Shown piece after piece: positions 15,763 through 24,812 of a stretch of 43,564 nt of DNA; the first letter of the stretch is position 1; every line of letters begins with the position of its first letter. The stretch is from Capnocytophaga periodontitidis. Lineage in GTDB: Bacteria > Bacteroidota > Bacteroidia > Flavobacteriales > Flavobacteriaceae. Position numbers and translations under genes: made by a program. The notes under the pieces are model-generated. The model saw nothing but the letters and a program-made list of their open reading frames with translations. It made no database searches and was not told the origin of the DNA. The DNA is taken from NCBI RefSeq assembly GCF_016126015.1, contig NZ_JAEFDB010000016.1:1-43564 (forward strand), written 5' to 3'.

Positions 15763-16560
15763 TTATTCATTATCAGGATTTACAGGTTCAATAGCATTAG
15801 TAAAAGGTTCATACATCACATAATCCCATAAAGCATAATGGTCTTTAGTAGGGATGTGGTCGCCTATAAAATCTATATTTTCTACACTGCAAAAGATGCG
15901 GAAAGGATATTGTTGTCCATAGTTGAGTTCTTTCTGGAGGTGTTGTACTCCATCGATGAGCCACGTAGCAATGTAATGGTTATTTTGAGGGTTGATAGTT
16001 AATTTTATTTGGAAAGTATGCCATTGGTCACTATCTATAAGTACTTCAGCATTTTGAGCCCAAGGATTATTTTGGCTGGTCATAAACACTACGACCTGAC
16101 CTTCTTTTGCGCCTAATTTCTTTCTGCGTTTAGCATCGCCTGAGCCTACTTCAAAATCTATTTCGTGTCCTTCACTGTTATACAAGAAAGAGCCTATACT
16201 TGCCCACGCACCAGTTTCCATTGGTGGAATGTAGGTGCGCCAAGTGTAGATACCAGCCCCGTAACGGTGTACTGTTTTTTGTTTTTTGCGTTGTTCAGTA
16301 TAAGCTTTTGTCCATATTTTCATAGCCCATCCATCTTTGGCGTAAGAATCACTTACAGCTTTAGCATAAGTTTCTTTGTCCTTTCCTTGCGGGTAATCCT
16401 CATCCTGATTGCCTAATAACCAACCGTCAAGCGTTTTAAAATCCCATCGCATCACTTTGGTTTTATCAATGGTCACCTCAGGAATATCACTCGATTGTTT
16501 GCTGCAACTCACACAAAAGCTCAAAAAGACAAATGTTAAAAATAGGTTTAGTTGTTTCAT
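15763..16560 (-). CDS. GH16-like lipoprotein (single domain)
   Basis: 265 residues, lipobox CVSC (lipid on Cys19). The chain after residue 35 is a concanavalin-like jelly roll. It holds HEIDFEVGSG, where Glu133-Ile-Asp135-Phe-Glu137 fits the GH16 catalytic motif ExDxE. Strong relatedness to the first half of the 16669-18171 protein is visible (YGAGIYTWRTYI against YGAGLYTWRTYI; MTSQNNPW against ITSQDNPF). It could be an endo-acting hydrolase on the cell surface or a glycan-binding protein kept in the same fold. It starts 31 bp downstream of a terminator that separates it from susC-susD. Confidence 0.7.
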   Translation of the reverse strand: MKQLNLFLTFVFLSFCVSCSKQSSDIPEVTIDKTKVMRWDFKTLDGWLLGNQDEDYPQGKDKETYAKAVSDSYAKDGWAMKIWTKAYTEQRKKQKTVHRYGAGIYTWRTYIPPMETGAWASIGSFLYNSEGHEIDFEVGSGDAKRRKKLGAKEGQVVVFMTSQNNPWAQNAEVLIDSDQWHTFQIKLTINPQNNHYIATWLIDGVQHLQKELNYGQQYPFRIFCSVENIDFIGDHIPTKDHYALWDYVMYEPFTNAIEPVNPDNE

Positions 16561-16590
16561 ATAATTTTATTAGTTTTCTTTTTTTAAGAA

Positions 16591-16620
16591 AAAGGGGCTA
16601 TGAGAGAGGATAGCCCCTTT
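16591..16620 (-). terminator. Intrinsic terminator inside the polysaccharide locus
   Basis: AAAGGGGCTA (16591-16600) and TAGCCCCTTT (16611-16620) form a 10-bp stem with a 10-nt loop; on the minus strand the stem is followed by TTTTTCTT. It lies 49 bp after the stop of the two-domain lipoprotein and 31 bp before the next start. Partial termination here would give more SusC/SusD/lipoprotein than downstream enzymes. Confidence 0.82.
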
Positions 16621-16668
16621 TTGGAAAAAATCAATTTGCCATTTATAGAGATAAACATTGATTCACTA

Positions 16669-18171
16669 CTAATAGGCGGTATATTCAATAAAGTTGAAAG
16701 TAGCGTTATATTTTTTAGTAGGATCTTCCAGTTTATTACCTGGTAGCCAATCGCCTCTATTAGATTCGGCACTGATACCTAATTCAAACTTAAAGTCATC
16801 TTCACCAAAGTTAGTTTTAAGTGTTTGTATTGGTTTATCATCTAAATAATATACCGCAACATATTTATTACCTGCTTTTTTCAATTCGATGGTGAATTTA
16901 TAATCTTTATTAGGTTGTAAGACTTGTTTGTAGCTTGACAAACCAGGTTCGGCAGAAGCGATAAACAAGAGCATTTCACCTTGTTTAGCACCGAGGCGAG
17001 TGCGGTCTTCATCTTTTCCATAACGAGCTACCATTTGGAACAAGCGTTCTATAGTTTTTGGGGTATCGGTATAGAAATAGAGAATCATTCCCATTTGTAT
17101 TTTAGCCGACTCGTTTACTTCAGGCAAACGGATAGAGCAAGTGTATTTACCATATCCTACTTGAGGTTTGTAATATGCTTTTGACACATTGCAATAGGAA
17201 TTGGTGGTAAGGATTAATTTGCCGTTATCTAATTTGCTAAAGGCAGGTCCGTCAGCTCCTACATTTGTCCATTTGCCCCAATCATTAGGGAAAGTATTGA
17301 AATCCCAGCGTTTTACTTCTCCTTTATCGGGTTCAGGGGTTTCGTCTATTGGATTTGTTTGTGTAGAAGGTTCTACAGGGGCTATAGAGTAAGAATAAGG
17401 GGTATAAGTTACATAATCCCACAAGCCATAGTTTTCTTGGTAAGGCCAGTTATCACCTATAAATTTAAGATTTTCGGTACTACAGAAGATGTGGAAAGGG
17501 TGTTCTTGACCGTAGTTAAGCTGTTGAGCGGCACATTTTACCTCATCGATAATCCAAGTTGCAAAATATTTATCGCCAATTAATTGCAAGTCGATTTTAA
17601 AGGTATGCCAAGCATTCTTTTTGATTTTTATTTTTTGTTGTACAAAAGGATTATCTTGACTGGTGATGTAGGCAATCACTTCGTCATCGGAAGTTTTAAG
17701 GGTTTCACGTTCTTTAGCGGTACCAGAACCCACTTCAAAATCAAGTTCGTGTTTGTCGCTATTCCACAACCAAGAACCTATGCTCACGCGTTCAGTGGCT
17801 CCCAAGTCGGAAATATAGGTACGCCAAGTATAGAGCCCAGCACCGTATTGTTTTTTGGTTTTGAGCTTTTTGCGTTGTTGCGTATTGGCTTCGGTATAGA
17901 TTTTCACTACTTTACCGTCTTCAGCTTGTGTATTGCTTTCGAGAGAGGTTTGTGAAACATTGGCATTTTCACCTTGACTGGCATTGATCCAATCGTTGGT
18001 GTTGTCGAAATTCCATTTGATTTGTTTGGCAGTATCAGCGGAGCCTGTTTGAGGTGTGCCTATCTCACTTTTAGGGTTCTCACTAAAACGCCCATCAACA
18101 TCGCTTTTACTACAGCTGATGGTGCTGAGTATCGCTGCAACTATTAGTATAGGTTTAGTATAGGTTTTCAT
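16669..18171 (-). CDS. Two-domain GH16-like surface lipoprotein
   Basis: 500 residues, lipobox TISC (lipid on Cys20). Domain 1 (about 50-270) is a GH16-like jelly roll with HELDFEVGSG (Glu142, Asp144, Glu146 in the ExDxE position). Domain 2 (about 285-500) has the same general fold pattern (YGKYTCSIRLPE, GAKQGEMLLFIAS) but lacks ExDxE. It directly follows susD, the usual position of surface glycan-binding proteins. So it may bind substrate with one catalytic and one binding module, or both domains may only bind. It is preceded by 18 bp from susD and followed by the internal terminator. Confidence 0.7.
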   Translation of the reverse strand: MKTYTKPILIVAAILSTISCSKSDVDGRFSENPKSEIGTPQTGSADTAKQIKWNFDNTNDWINASQGENANVSQTSLESNTQAEDGKVVKIYTEANTQQRKKLKTKKQYGAGLYTWRTYISDLGATERVSIGSWLWNSDKHELDFEVGSGTAKERETLKTSDDEVIAYITSQDNPFVQQKIKIKKNAWHTFKIDLQLIGDKYFATWIIDEVKCAAQQLNYGQEHPFHIFCSTENLKFIGDNWPYQENYGLWDYVTYTPYSYSIAPVEPSTQTNPIDETPEPDKGEVKRWDFNTFPNDWGKWTNVGADGPAFSKLDNGKLILTTNSYCNVSKAYYKPQVGYGKYTCSIRLPEVNESAKIQMGMILYFYTDTPKTIERLFQMVARYGKDEDRTRLGAKQGEMLLFIASAEPGLSSYKQVLQPNKDYKFTIELKKAGNKYVAVYYLDDKPIQTLKTNFGEDDFKFELGISAESNRGDWLPGNKLEDPTKKYNATFNFIEYTAY

Positions 18172-18189
18172 ATTTTGTTATGTTTAAAA

Positions 18190-19860
18190 TTATTGTTCTC
18201 TAAAGGAGCGGTTATTTTGCAAGTCGGGAAATTTATTGCTATATACGCTTGGTATAGGGTAATAACGACGCATATCGTACACTTTTAGAGGACTGTTGAA
18301 CTTAGGATATACTTTCCATTGAGGGCTTAAGTCGTAAGGTTTTTTTACTACATTAGGGTCTCTTCTCGCATTGAGATTAGTTTGTTTAATTTCTAATTTT
18401 TGTTTGATAGTGTCCATATACTTATCTAAGCGATCTTTCCACAAGCCCATACGGATAAGGTCGATACGGCGCAAGCCTTCCATATTAAATTCAAAGAGGC
18501 GTTCGTCGCACAATTTGCTACGCATTTCTTCTTTTGTAGGGAAATTAGCCAAGATGTAATTGTGAGAACTACCTTGAAAAGCTCTTTGGCGTATTTGGTT
18601 TATCAAATCTACAGATTCTTGATTAGGGCCATTGAGTTCATTGAGTATTTCGGCTTTAGAGAGCAGTACATCGGCATAGCGCAATAGAGGTAGGTTGTTG
18701 GGTGTATTATAATTATAAGTACCTGCTTTTTCGTAGAAATACTTATCGGTATACACATTGGCGAGCTCTGTAATGCGAGGGCTTGAAGCCTCGTTGTTGA
18801 GGGTGCCCATTTGAGTTAAAGTAGGAGCGACATATTTTTGATTGGCATCATTGACATTTAAAAATTCGCCTTTGATAAATTGGGTTAGTCGTTCGTCGCT
18901 ACTATCAAACTGCCAATAGAGTTCTAAAGGCACATTGAAGATGTCCCAACCTTTGTTGTAATCCCAAGAAGTGAAATAGAGTGCTAAATCGGAAGCTCCT
19001 GAGGGTACTGATTCACTACTACGCACTGCAAAGATAATTTCGCTGTTGTAAAGAGAAGCACGTGTACGTGGGTCGAAAGGATCGAAGGGGTGCGCGAGCA
19101 AGGTGTATTTACCAGTAGCGATTACTTGGTTAGCATAAACTAAAGCCGCTTGCCAAGCAGCAGTAGCATCACTACCTTCTTCGCGTAGGCGGCCTGCTTT
19201 ACGCATATAGAGACGCATTAAGTAACCATAAGCAGCCCCTTTGGTAGGTCGACCAGCATCACTTCCGTTTACACTCCACTCTAGAGGTAAATTATTAGTT
19301 GCGATAAGCAAGTCTTGTTCAATTTGGTTATCGAGTTCTTCTACAGTAGCTAAAGTAGGATTAGCGGTAGCAGCATAGTAACCATTGGTAATTAGAGGAA
19401 CACGGTAGAAAGTGTTAGTGAGCTGATAGTAGGCGAAAGCGCGCATAAAGTGAGCTTCGGCTAAAAGTTCTACTTTCTTATCGGCGGTTTTAAAACGGGT
19501 TTCGGGTATCATTGTTATATTATCAATAGCAGTATTGGCACAACCTATCATTTGCCAATTGCCATTATAGCTTGTTAATAATTGGATGTTACCTGTAAGC
19601 CCATTATTATTTAAAATTTCGAAGTCGTTACCTTCTTTGAATCCGTCATCGGTAGAAAGGTCGTTGATGTAGAAGGTACTTGGGTGAGTGGCAGAGTTTA
19701 AATATCTATAGATACCATTTACCCCTTCTTGAGCGTTTTCTTCAGTAGTGTAGGCATTATTTACGTTGTAAACAGAGGAGAGATCCTCTTTTAGTTCACA
19801 AGCTGTAAATGATAAACCTAAGGCAGCTACTAAGGTATATAGTTTGTAATTCGTTTTCAT
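18190..19860 (-). CDS. susD: SusD/RagB-family outer-membrane lipoprotein
   Basis: 556 residues, lipobox FTAC (lipid on Cys21). The chain is the SusD fold: N-terminal SusD-like region (about 25-200, with LAEAHFMRAFAYYQL, a TPR helix typical of the family) and C-terminal RagB/SusD region (about 280-556, LPLLRYADVLLSKAEILNEL and ERLFEFNMEGLRRIDLIRMG). SusD proteins sit as a lid on the SusC channel and capture glycan or glycopeptide. It is encoded 12 bp after susC, as usual, and the two must form one complex. The substrate cannot be read from the sequence; the GH20 gene in the locus points to HexNAc-containing glycans. Confidence 0.95.
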   Translation of the reverse strand: MKTNYKLYTLVAALGLSFTACELKEDLSSVYNVNNAYTTEENAQEGVNGIYRYLNSATHPSTFYINDLSTDDGFKEGNDFEILNNNGLTGNIQLLTSYNGNWQMIGCANTAIDNITMIPETRFKTADKKVELLAEAHFMRAFAYYQLTNTFYRVPLITNGYYAATANPTLATVEELDNQIEQDLLIATNNLPLEWSVNGSDAGRPTKGAAYGYLMRLYMRKAGRLREEGSDATAAWQAALVYANQVIATGKYTLLAHPFDPFDPRTRASLYNSEIIFAVRSSESVPSGASDLALYFTSWDYNKGWDIFNVPLELYWQFDSSDERLTQFIKGEFLNVNDANQKYVAPTLTQMGTLNNEASSPRITELANVYTDKYFYEKAGTYNYNTPNNLPLLRYADVLLSKAEILNELNGPNQESVDLINQIRQRAFQGSSHNYILANFPTKEEMRSKLCDERLFEFNMEGLRRIDLIRMGLWKDRLDKYMDTIKQKLEIKQTNLNARRDPNVVKKPYDLSPQWKVYPKFNSPLKVYDMRRYYPIPSVYSNKFPDLQNNRSFREQ

Positions 19861-19872
19861 TTTCTTTTAGTG

Positions 19873-22800
19873 TTAAAATGTTAATTTCACTCCAAAGTTG
19901 ATAGTGCGATAAGCAGGATAAGAGTTCAAATCTAACCCTTGTGCGATGGCACTGCTACCATTGGTACTGATATCGGGGTCAAAACCTTGATATTTGGTAA
20001 AGGTGAGCAGATTTTGACCACCTACGAACATACGCATTGTTTTGAGGGTTTTCATATTCCATTTGTTACCATTGAAAGTATACCCTAATTCGATATTGCG
20101 GAGTTTTACAAAATCGGCATCTTCTACGAAGCGAGAGTTTACATAGGAGCCATAAAGCAAACCGTCATTTTTTTGATAGCCGTTACGAGGAACGCTATTG
20201 GAAGCGTGAGCGCGAGTCCAGCGATCGGATGAAGCGGCTAAACGATTGTTATCTTCGAGGTAGATGCGTGTAAGGTTGAGCATTTTAGCACCTAAAGAAG
20301 CTTCAAAGAAGAAAGAGAAGTCAAAATCTTTATAAGTGAAGCTATTGTTGAGCCCAATGATAGTTTTAGGGATACCAGTTCCTAGTACAGTACGGTCGTT
20401 TTCGTCTATTTTACCATCGCCATTAAGGTCTTTAAACTTAGGATCACCAGGCACAGATTTGATTTGAGGGGCATATTGTTCTCCTTGCTGGATAATACCG
20501 TCGAACACATAACCATAGATAGCACTGAGCGGTTCACCTTCTTTGAGCATCATATATTCTTTTTCTTCATAAGAACCGTGAGGGCGTATGTATTGGAAAC
20601 GAGGTTTGCCATCATTGAGTTTTAACACTTCGCTGCGGTTGTGAGCAAAATTGAAAGCGGTATTCCACGTAAATCCTTTTTTATTAATATTAGTAGATTT
20701 GATAGCTATTTCATATCCGCGATTTTCTACTTCACCATCGTTTACCATCATAGCGGTATACTCGAAACGGCGGCCATCGTTTACATAGTTAGGGAAACCA
20801 CCAGAAGGGTGAATAGGGTCGGGGTTTAACAAATCGTGAGTGCGCTTTATATAGTAGTCAAAACTGAGTTCAACACTTGCAATATTCAAATCAATACCGG
20901 CATTCCATTGTGCGGTAGTTTCCCAACGGAGTTTTGGATTATAGGGGTTGGAAGGATACATACCTTTAGTGCCTTCAGTACCTCCTATGTACACATCGCG
21001 TACAGAATATTGGTATTGAGAGAGTCCAAATCGGATACCATCATTACCGCTAAGGCCGTAACTGGTGCGCAATTTGATACGAGAAATCACGGGTTTTGTC
21101 CAAGCCATAAATTTTTCTTCGCCTAAGTGCCAAGCTAAAGAGCCTGCGGGGAAAATTCCCCAACGATAGTCGGCTCCAAACACTGAAGAACCATCGGCAC
21201 GAACAGAAGCATTTAGGATATAACGGTTGTTAAAAATGTACTCAGCACGACCAAAAACAGAACCTTTTTTGATAGAAGATTCTCCGGAGCCTATCCAATC
21301 TAAGTGTTGGGCAGCGCCGATGTTTTTGAAGGAGAAGACATCAGAAGCGAAACCATAGGCTTGAACTTCATCACCTTTGCCCCTTTGATAAATGTAGGAA
21401 GTACCTGCGGTTACTTTTATATCGTGTTTACCTTCCATTTTAGGGTGATAAGTAGCAACACCTTCAATTTGGTGTTTTACGTTTTCTTCGTGGCTAAGGA
21501 AGGCTTGACCTTTATAAGCTTGACCGATAGAGGTAGAGCGGTCATAGTATTTTTCGGTTTTTAGATGGTCGTAAGCATAGGTGTAACGACCGTTGATAGT
21601 AAGAGAAGGCAATAGGTCAATATCGGCATAAGCGGTAGCATACATCGTATTGAAGTGGCGATAGAGTTGAGCTCCATTCATTTCTTCGAATACTGCTGGA
21701 CGACGAGCTTTAATTCCAAAGACATCAAAACCTTCTTTGTTTTTCCAAGGCTCTAAGTTAAAAATACGGTACATTATATTTTTATCGGAAGAGATAGTAC
21801 CCATATCTAAGAATTTCTTTTTAGACTGGGAAAAGTTCATATTAGCTCCAGCTCTTACTTTTGGGCTAATTTTGTACTGTAAATTCACACGTCCGCCGTA
21901 ACGGCTATAATCAGTATTGAGCAATATACCAGGTTCAGTGAGGTAATTAGCCGACATAAAAGCAGAAAGGCGGTCGGTACCTCCTGATACTGAAAGTTGA
22001 TGTAATACAGTAAAAGCATCGTGAGTAGTTTCTTTGAGCCAATCGGTACCTTTACCGCGGTAAGTAGCTTGAGCAGCAGTCCATTTATTATATTTAGCTA
22101 ACCCAGTTTCATTATATAGGCGGCGAGTAAGAGCAATGGTTTCTCCAGCATCGAGTAAATCCCAAGGGTTATACATATTTTTAAAAGCCGTTTGGTTAGA
22201 ATACTCTACATTGAAAGAACCTTCTTTACCTTTTTTAGTAGTGATAAGGATGACCCCATTGGCACCACGAGCGCCATAAATAGCAGTGGTAGAAGCATCT
22301 TTTAAGATTTCTATAGACTCGATGTCGTCTATGCTAATTTGCGACATATTGTCGGTTTGAAATCCGTCGATTACATATAAGGGTTCATTATCGGCACTCA
22401 CTGAAGAAGCACCACGTACACGGATAGATACATTACCACCAGGTTCTAATGAATTCTGACGTACTTGTACACCTGATGCACGCCCTTTTAACATTTGTGA
22501 CATATCGGCTACTACACCAGCTTTCACATCACCTGTTTTGATAGAGGTGATAGCACCTGCTAAGTCACGTTTTTTAGTAACTCCATAACCCACAACTACA
22601 ACTTCTTCGAGCTTTTTTTGTTCATCAGCCAAAGCAATGTGCAAAGGCACATGGGTATTGGCAGTTACTTTTACATTCTGGGTTACATACCCCATAAAAG
22701 AGACTTCTAAGGTCTGTCCCACCGCTACATCTATGGAGTATTTACCATCCATATCGGTGCTGACACCTTTGGTAGTTCCTTTCACTACTACTGAAGCACT

Positions 22801-22914
22801 CATCAAAGGCTCCTTAGTAGTAGCATCGCTGACAGTTCCACGAATGGTGCGTTGTTGTGCATAACTCCAACTCACTAATAATAGTAGAACTGATAAAAAT
22901 AGATTTCTTTTCAT
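19873..22914 (-). CDS. susC: SusC/RagA-family TonB-dependent transporter
   Basis: 1013 residues from the ATG at 22914. The frame extends up to 23040, but the shorter start gives a clean signal peptide (MKRNLFLSVLLLLVSWSYAQ) and sits just behind a -7 element at 22950-22957. After the signal come a CarboxypepD_reg-like domain (RTIRGTVSDATTKEPLMSAS), the TonB-box region LEEVVVVGYG, and a plug with YVIDGF and IEILKDASTTAIYGARGANG, then a 22-strand-type barrel. It imports oligosaccharides across the outer membrane with TonB energy and the SusD lid. First gene of the locus. No regulator (SusR, HTCS, ECF sigma/anti-sigma) is visible next to it. Confidence 0.95.
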   Translation of the reverse strand: MKRNLFLSVLLLLVSWSYAQQRTIRGTVSDATTKEPLMSASVVVKGTTKGVSTDMDGKYSIDVAVGQTLEVSFMGYVTQNVKVTANTHVPLHIALADEQKKLEEVVVVGYGVTKKRDLAGAITSIKTGDVKAGVVADMSQMLKGRASGVQVRQNSLEPGGNVSIRVRGASSVSADNEPLYVIDGFQTDNMSQISIDDIESIEILKDASTTAIYGARGANGVILITTKKGKEGSFNVEYSNQTAFKNMYNPWDLLDAGETIALTRRLYNETGLAKYNKWTAAQATYRGKGTDWLKETTHDAFTVLHQLSVSGGTDRLSAFMSANYLTEPGILLNTDYSRYGGRVNLQYKISPKVRAGANMNFSQSKKKFLDMGTISSDKNIMYRIFNLEPWKNKEGFDVFGIKARRPAVFEEMNGAQLYRHFNTMYATAYADIDLLPSLTINGRYTYAYDHLKTEKYYDRSTSIGQAYKGQAFLSHEENVKHQIEGVATYHPKMEGKHDIKVTAGTSYIYQRGKGDEVQAYGFASDVFSFKNIGAAQHLDWIGSGESSIKKGSVFGRAEYIFNNRYILNASVRADGSSVFGADYRWGIFPAGSLAWHLGEEKFMAWTKPVISRIKLRTSYGLSGNDGIRFGLSQYQYSVRDVYIGGTEGTKGMYPSNPYNPKLRWETTAQWNAGIDLNIASVELSFDYYIKRTHDLLNPDPIHPSGGFPNYVNDGRRFEYTAMMVNDGEVENRGYEIAIKSTNINKKGFTWNTAFNFAHNRSEVLKLNDGKPRFQYIRPHGSYEEKEYMMLKEGEPLSAIYGYVFDGIIQQGEQYAPQIKSVPGDPKFKDLNGDGKIDENDRTVLGTGIPKTIIGLNNSFTYKDFDFSFFFEASLGAKMLNLTRIYLEDNNRLAASSDRWTRAHASNSVPRNGYQKNDGLLYGSYVNSRFVEDADFVKLRNIELGYTFNGNKWNMKTLKTMRMFVGGQNLLTFTKYQGFDPDISTNGSSAIAQGLDLNSYPAYRTINFGVKLTF

Positions 22915-22949
22915 ACAATGGTTGTTTGTTTTTGTATCGTTTGATGACA

Positions 22950-22957
22950 CAAAAGTA
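22950..22957 (-). promoter_or_regulatory. Promoter -7 element of the susC operon
   Basis: TACTTTTG on the minus strand matches TAnnTTTG exactly. The ATG at 22914 is 35 nt downstream, so the leader is about 30 nt. No exact TTG is found 19-21 nt upstream (GTTT is there), which may mean an activator is needed. Confidence 0.55.
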
Positions 22958-23067
22958 TAAATAACGTGCATAAACGATTCCTTTTGTTGTCTAAAAAAGG
23001 TATAAAATCGTCTAATAGCTTCTAAATATTTGTAAATCAACAGATCATAAAAGAGGTAATTTCATAA

Positions 23068-23100
23068 AAAAAGCTGTCCGAAAGTATCAAACAGCTTTTA
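23068..23100 (-). terminator. Terminator after dld
   Basis: AAAAAGCTGT (23068-23077) and ACAGCTTTTA (23091-23100) form a stem of about 9 bp; on the minus strand it ends in a T-run. It begins 18 bp after the dld stop at 23119 and lies upstream of the susC promoter, separating the two units. Confidence 0.75.
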
Positions 23101-23118
23101 ATAAGATAGTGTGTTTAC

Positions 23119-24810
23119 TTATTTCCAATCTTTTTTCTTAGAAGTTTTACCAATACCAGGGTTAAAGCTATTGGTAGGGTCAAGGGAATTGTAGAATTTT
23201 TTCAGGTCGTCGTTAGCGTGATACAAGTGTCCGACGTTATGCTCGGCGGGGTATTGAGCGCCGCGTGTATCTAATATTTTGAGCATCTCTTCTTCTATTT
23301 CTTCACAATTGTAACCTTTTTTAATTACATAATCCTGATGGAATACGTGGCACATAAAGTGTCCGTAATACAATTTGTGAAGAATTTTAGCATCGAGTTC
23401 AGAGGGGAGTTTTTCAAACCAATCCTCGTCGTTGCGGCGCAAAGCGATGTCTAAAGCGACGATATCTTCTACCTCATCTTCGTGTACTGAACGATAGCGA
23501 ATAGCTGCTGAAGCTACTGCAAAGCGCAAGAGCATTGCCGCTTGAGCGAGTTTGGCATCACACTCTATAAACGCCCCTTTAGTGCTATCGGCAAATTCTT
23601 TTTGCAAATAAGCGCGTGCTTCGTCTACCCCTTTGCCTCCCATTTTTAGAATGAGGTGGTGTTCATATTGGTTGCGGTAATCCCACAATATTTTAGGAAG
23701 GTGTTGAGGCATTAATTTAGAGGTGAATTGTAAGAATTTTTCACTGAAATGGTTGGGCATAAAAGGTAGTTTTTTGGCTACGCGGTCACCCCACGCTTTG
23801 AGAGAGAAGAGTTTAGGGAGGTATTCAGTACCGACATTTTTGATATACCAAAAAGTATCTTTACCATATTTAGCAGCGATATCAAAGGCAGTACGGTGGA
23901 TATACTCGCCAGAGATAGGAATTTCTTCGAAAGTACCAAGCATATCGCGGCGCAGTTTGGTGAGTACAGCTGTATTGTTAGTACCTATATAGAATACGGC
24001 AGTTTTTTTCTCGGCAGGGAAAGTATCTACACGGACAGCAAAAACTCCTAAACGACCTGCACTACCTGAGGCTTCGAATAAGCGAGCGGGGTCGGCATTG
24101 AAGCGGGCAGGGGTATTAGCATTGATTTCGCGTACGTGGTTACAATAGTCGTGGTCGTGTCCTTTTTTGTCAGTGGAATGGATGTCCTTTTGCTGGTATT
24201 TGCCTTCTTGGAGATTAGTGAGAATTTCTTTAGGAGAGCTTCCTAAATCAATGCCTAAGTGGTTGATGAGCTCTAATTTACCATCGGCATTGCGTTGGGC
24301 AAAAAGAGCCATTTCGGTATAAGCAGGGCCACGTTGTACTAAAGATCCACCAGAGTTGTTGCACACACCTCCAATTACTGAAGCTCCAATACAAGAAGAG
24401 CCAATTACAGAATGAGGTTCGCGATCGTATACTTTTAGTTCTTGTTCTAAATGGTTGAGTGTAGCCCCAGTGAGGCATACAGCTTGTTTCCCTTCGTTGA
24501 TAAGCTGAATGTTGTCGTTACGCATTGTGTTGATGATTACCACATCGCGATCGTAATCGTTGCCAAAAGGGTTAGACCCACCTGTAATTCCTGTATTGGC
24601 AGCTTGAGAAATTACAATCACATCGGCTTCAACACAGGCTTCAAGTACTTGCCACTGTTCCCACAAAGTAGCGGGACGCACAACGGCAATTGCGTTGCCA
24701 GTACCAAAACGATATCCAGTGCGGTAACGTTCAGTTTTTGAGGGGTCGGTAATAACGTATTTTGCGCCAACGATGTGACGCAAGGTTTCTAATAGGTTTT
24801 GTGTGTTCAT
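23119..24810 (-). CDS. dld: Quinone-dependent D-lactate dehydrogenase
   Basis: 563 residues, similar in length to E. coli Dld (about 570). The N-terminal FAD-binding (FAD_binding_4) region holds ISQAANTGITGGSNPFGND (about 68-86) and PHSVIGSSCIGASVIGGVCN (about 132-151). The C-terminal membrane-associating domain contains HHLILKMGGKGVDEARAYL and HNVGHLYHANDDLKKFYN. The enzyme oxidises D-lactate to pyruvate at the inner face of the cytoplasmic membrane and passes electrons to quinone. No signal peptide, as expected for a peripheral membrane flavoprotein. It begins 2 bp after the DUF5683 stop, so it shares the ParAB transcript, though its job is unrelated. Confidence 0.93.
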   Translation of the reverse strand: MNTQNLLETLRHIVGAKYVITDPSKTERYRTGYRFGTGNAIAVVRPATLWEQWQVLEACVEADVIVISQAANTGITGGSNPFGNDYDRDVVIINTMRNDNIQLINEGKQAVCLTGATLNHLEQELKVYDREPHSVIGSSCIGASVIGGVCNNSGGSLVQRGPAYTEMALFAQRNADGKLELINHLGIDLGSSPKEILTNLQEGKYQQKDIHSTDKKGHDHDYCNHVREINANTPARFNADPARLFEASGSAGRLGVFAVRVDTFPAEKKTAVFYIGTNNTAVLTKLRRDMLGTFEEIPISGEYIHRTAFDIAAKYGKDTFWYIKNVGTEYLPKLFSLKAWGDRVAKKLPFMPNHFSEKFLQFTSKLMPQHLPKILWDYRNQYEHHLILKMGGKGVDEARAYLQKEFADSTKGAFIECDAKLAQAAMLLRFAVASAAIRYRSVHEDEVEDIVALDIALRRNDEDWFEKLPSELDAKILHKLYYGHFMCHVFHQDYVIKKGYNCEEIEEEMLKILDTRGAQYPAEHNVGHLYHANDDLKKFYNSLDPTNSFNPGIGKTSKKKDWK

Positions 24811-24812
24811 TA

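Noticed and set aside
22915-23040. Longer start for SusC at 23040 (adds 42 residues)
   Set aside because: It would place the -7 promoter element inside the gene and put charged residues before a clean signal peptide.
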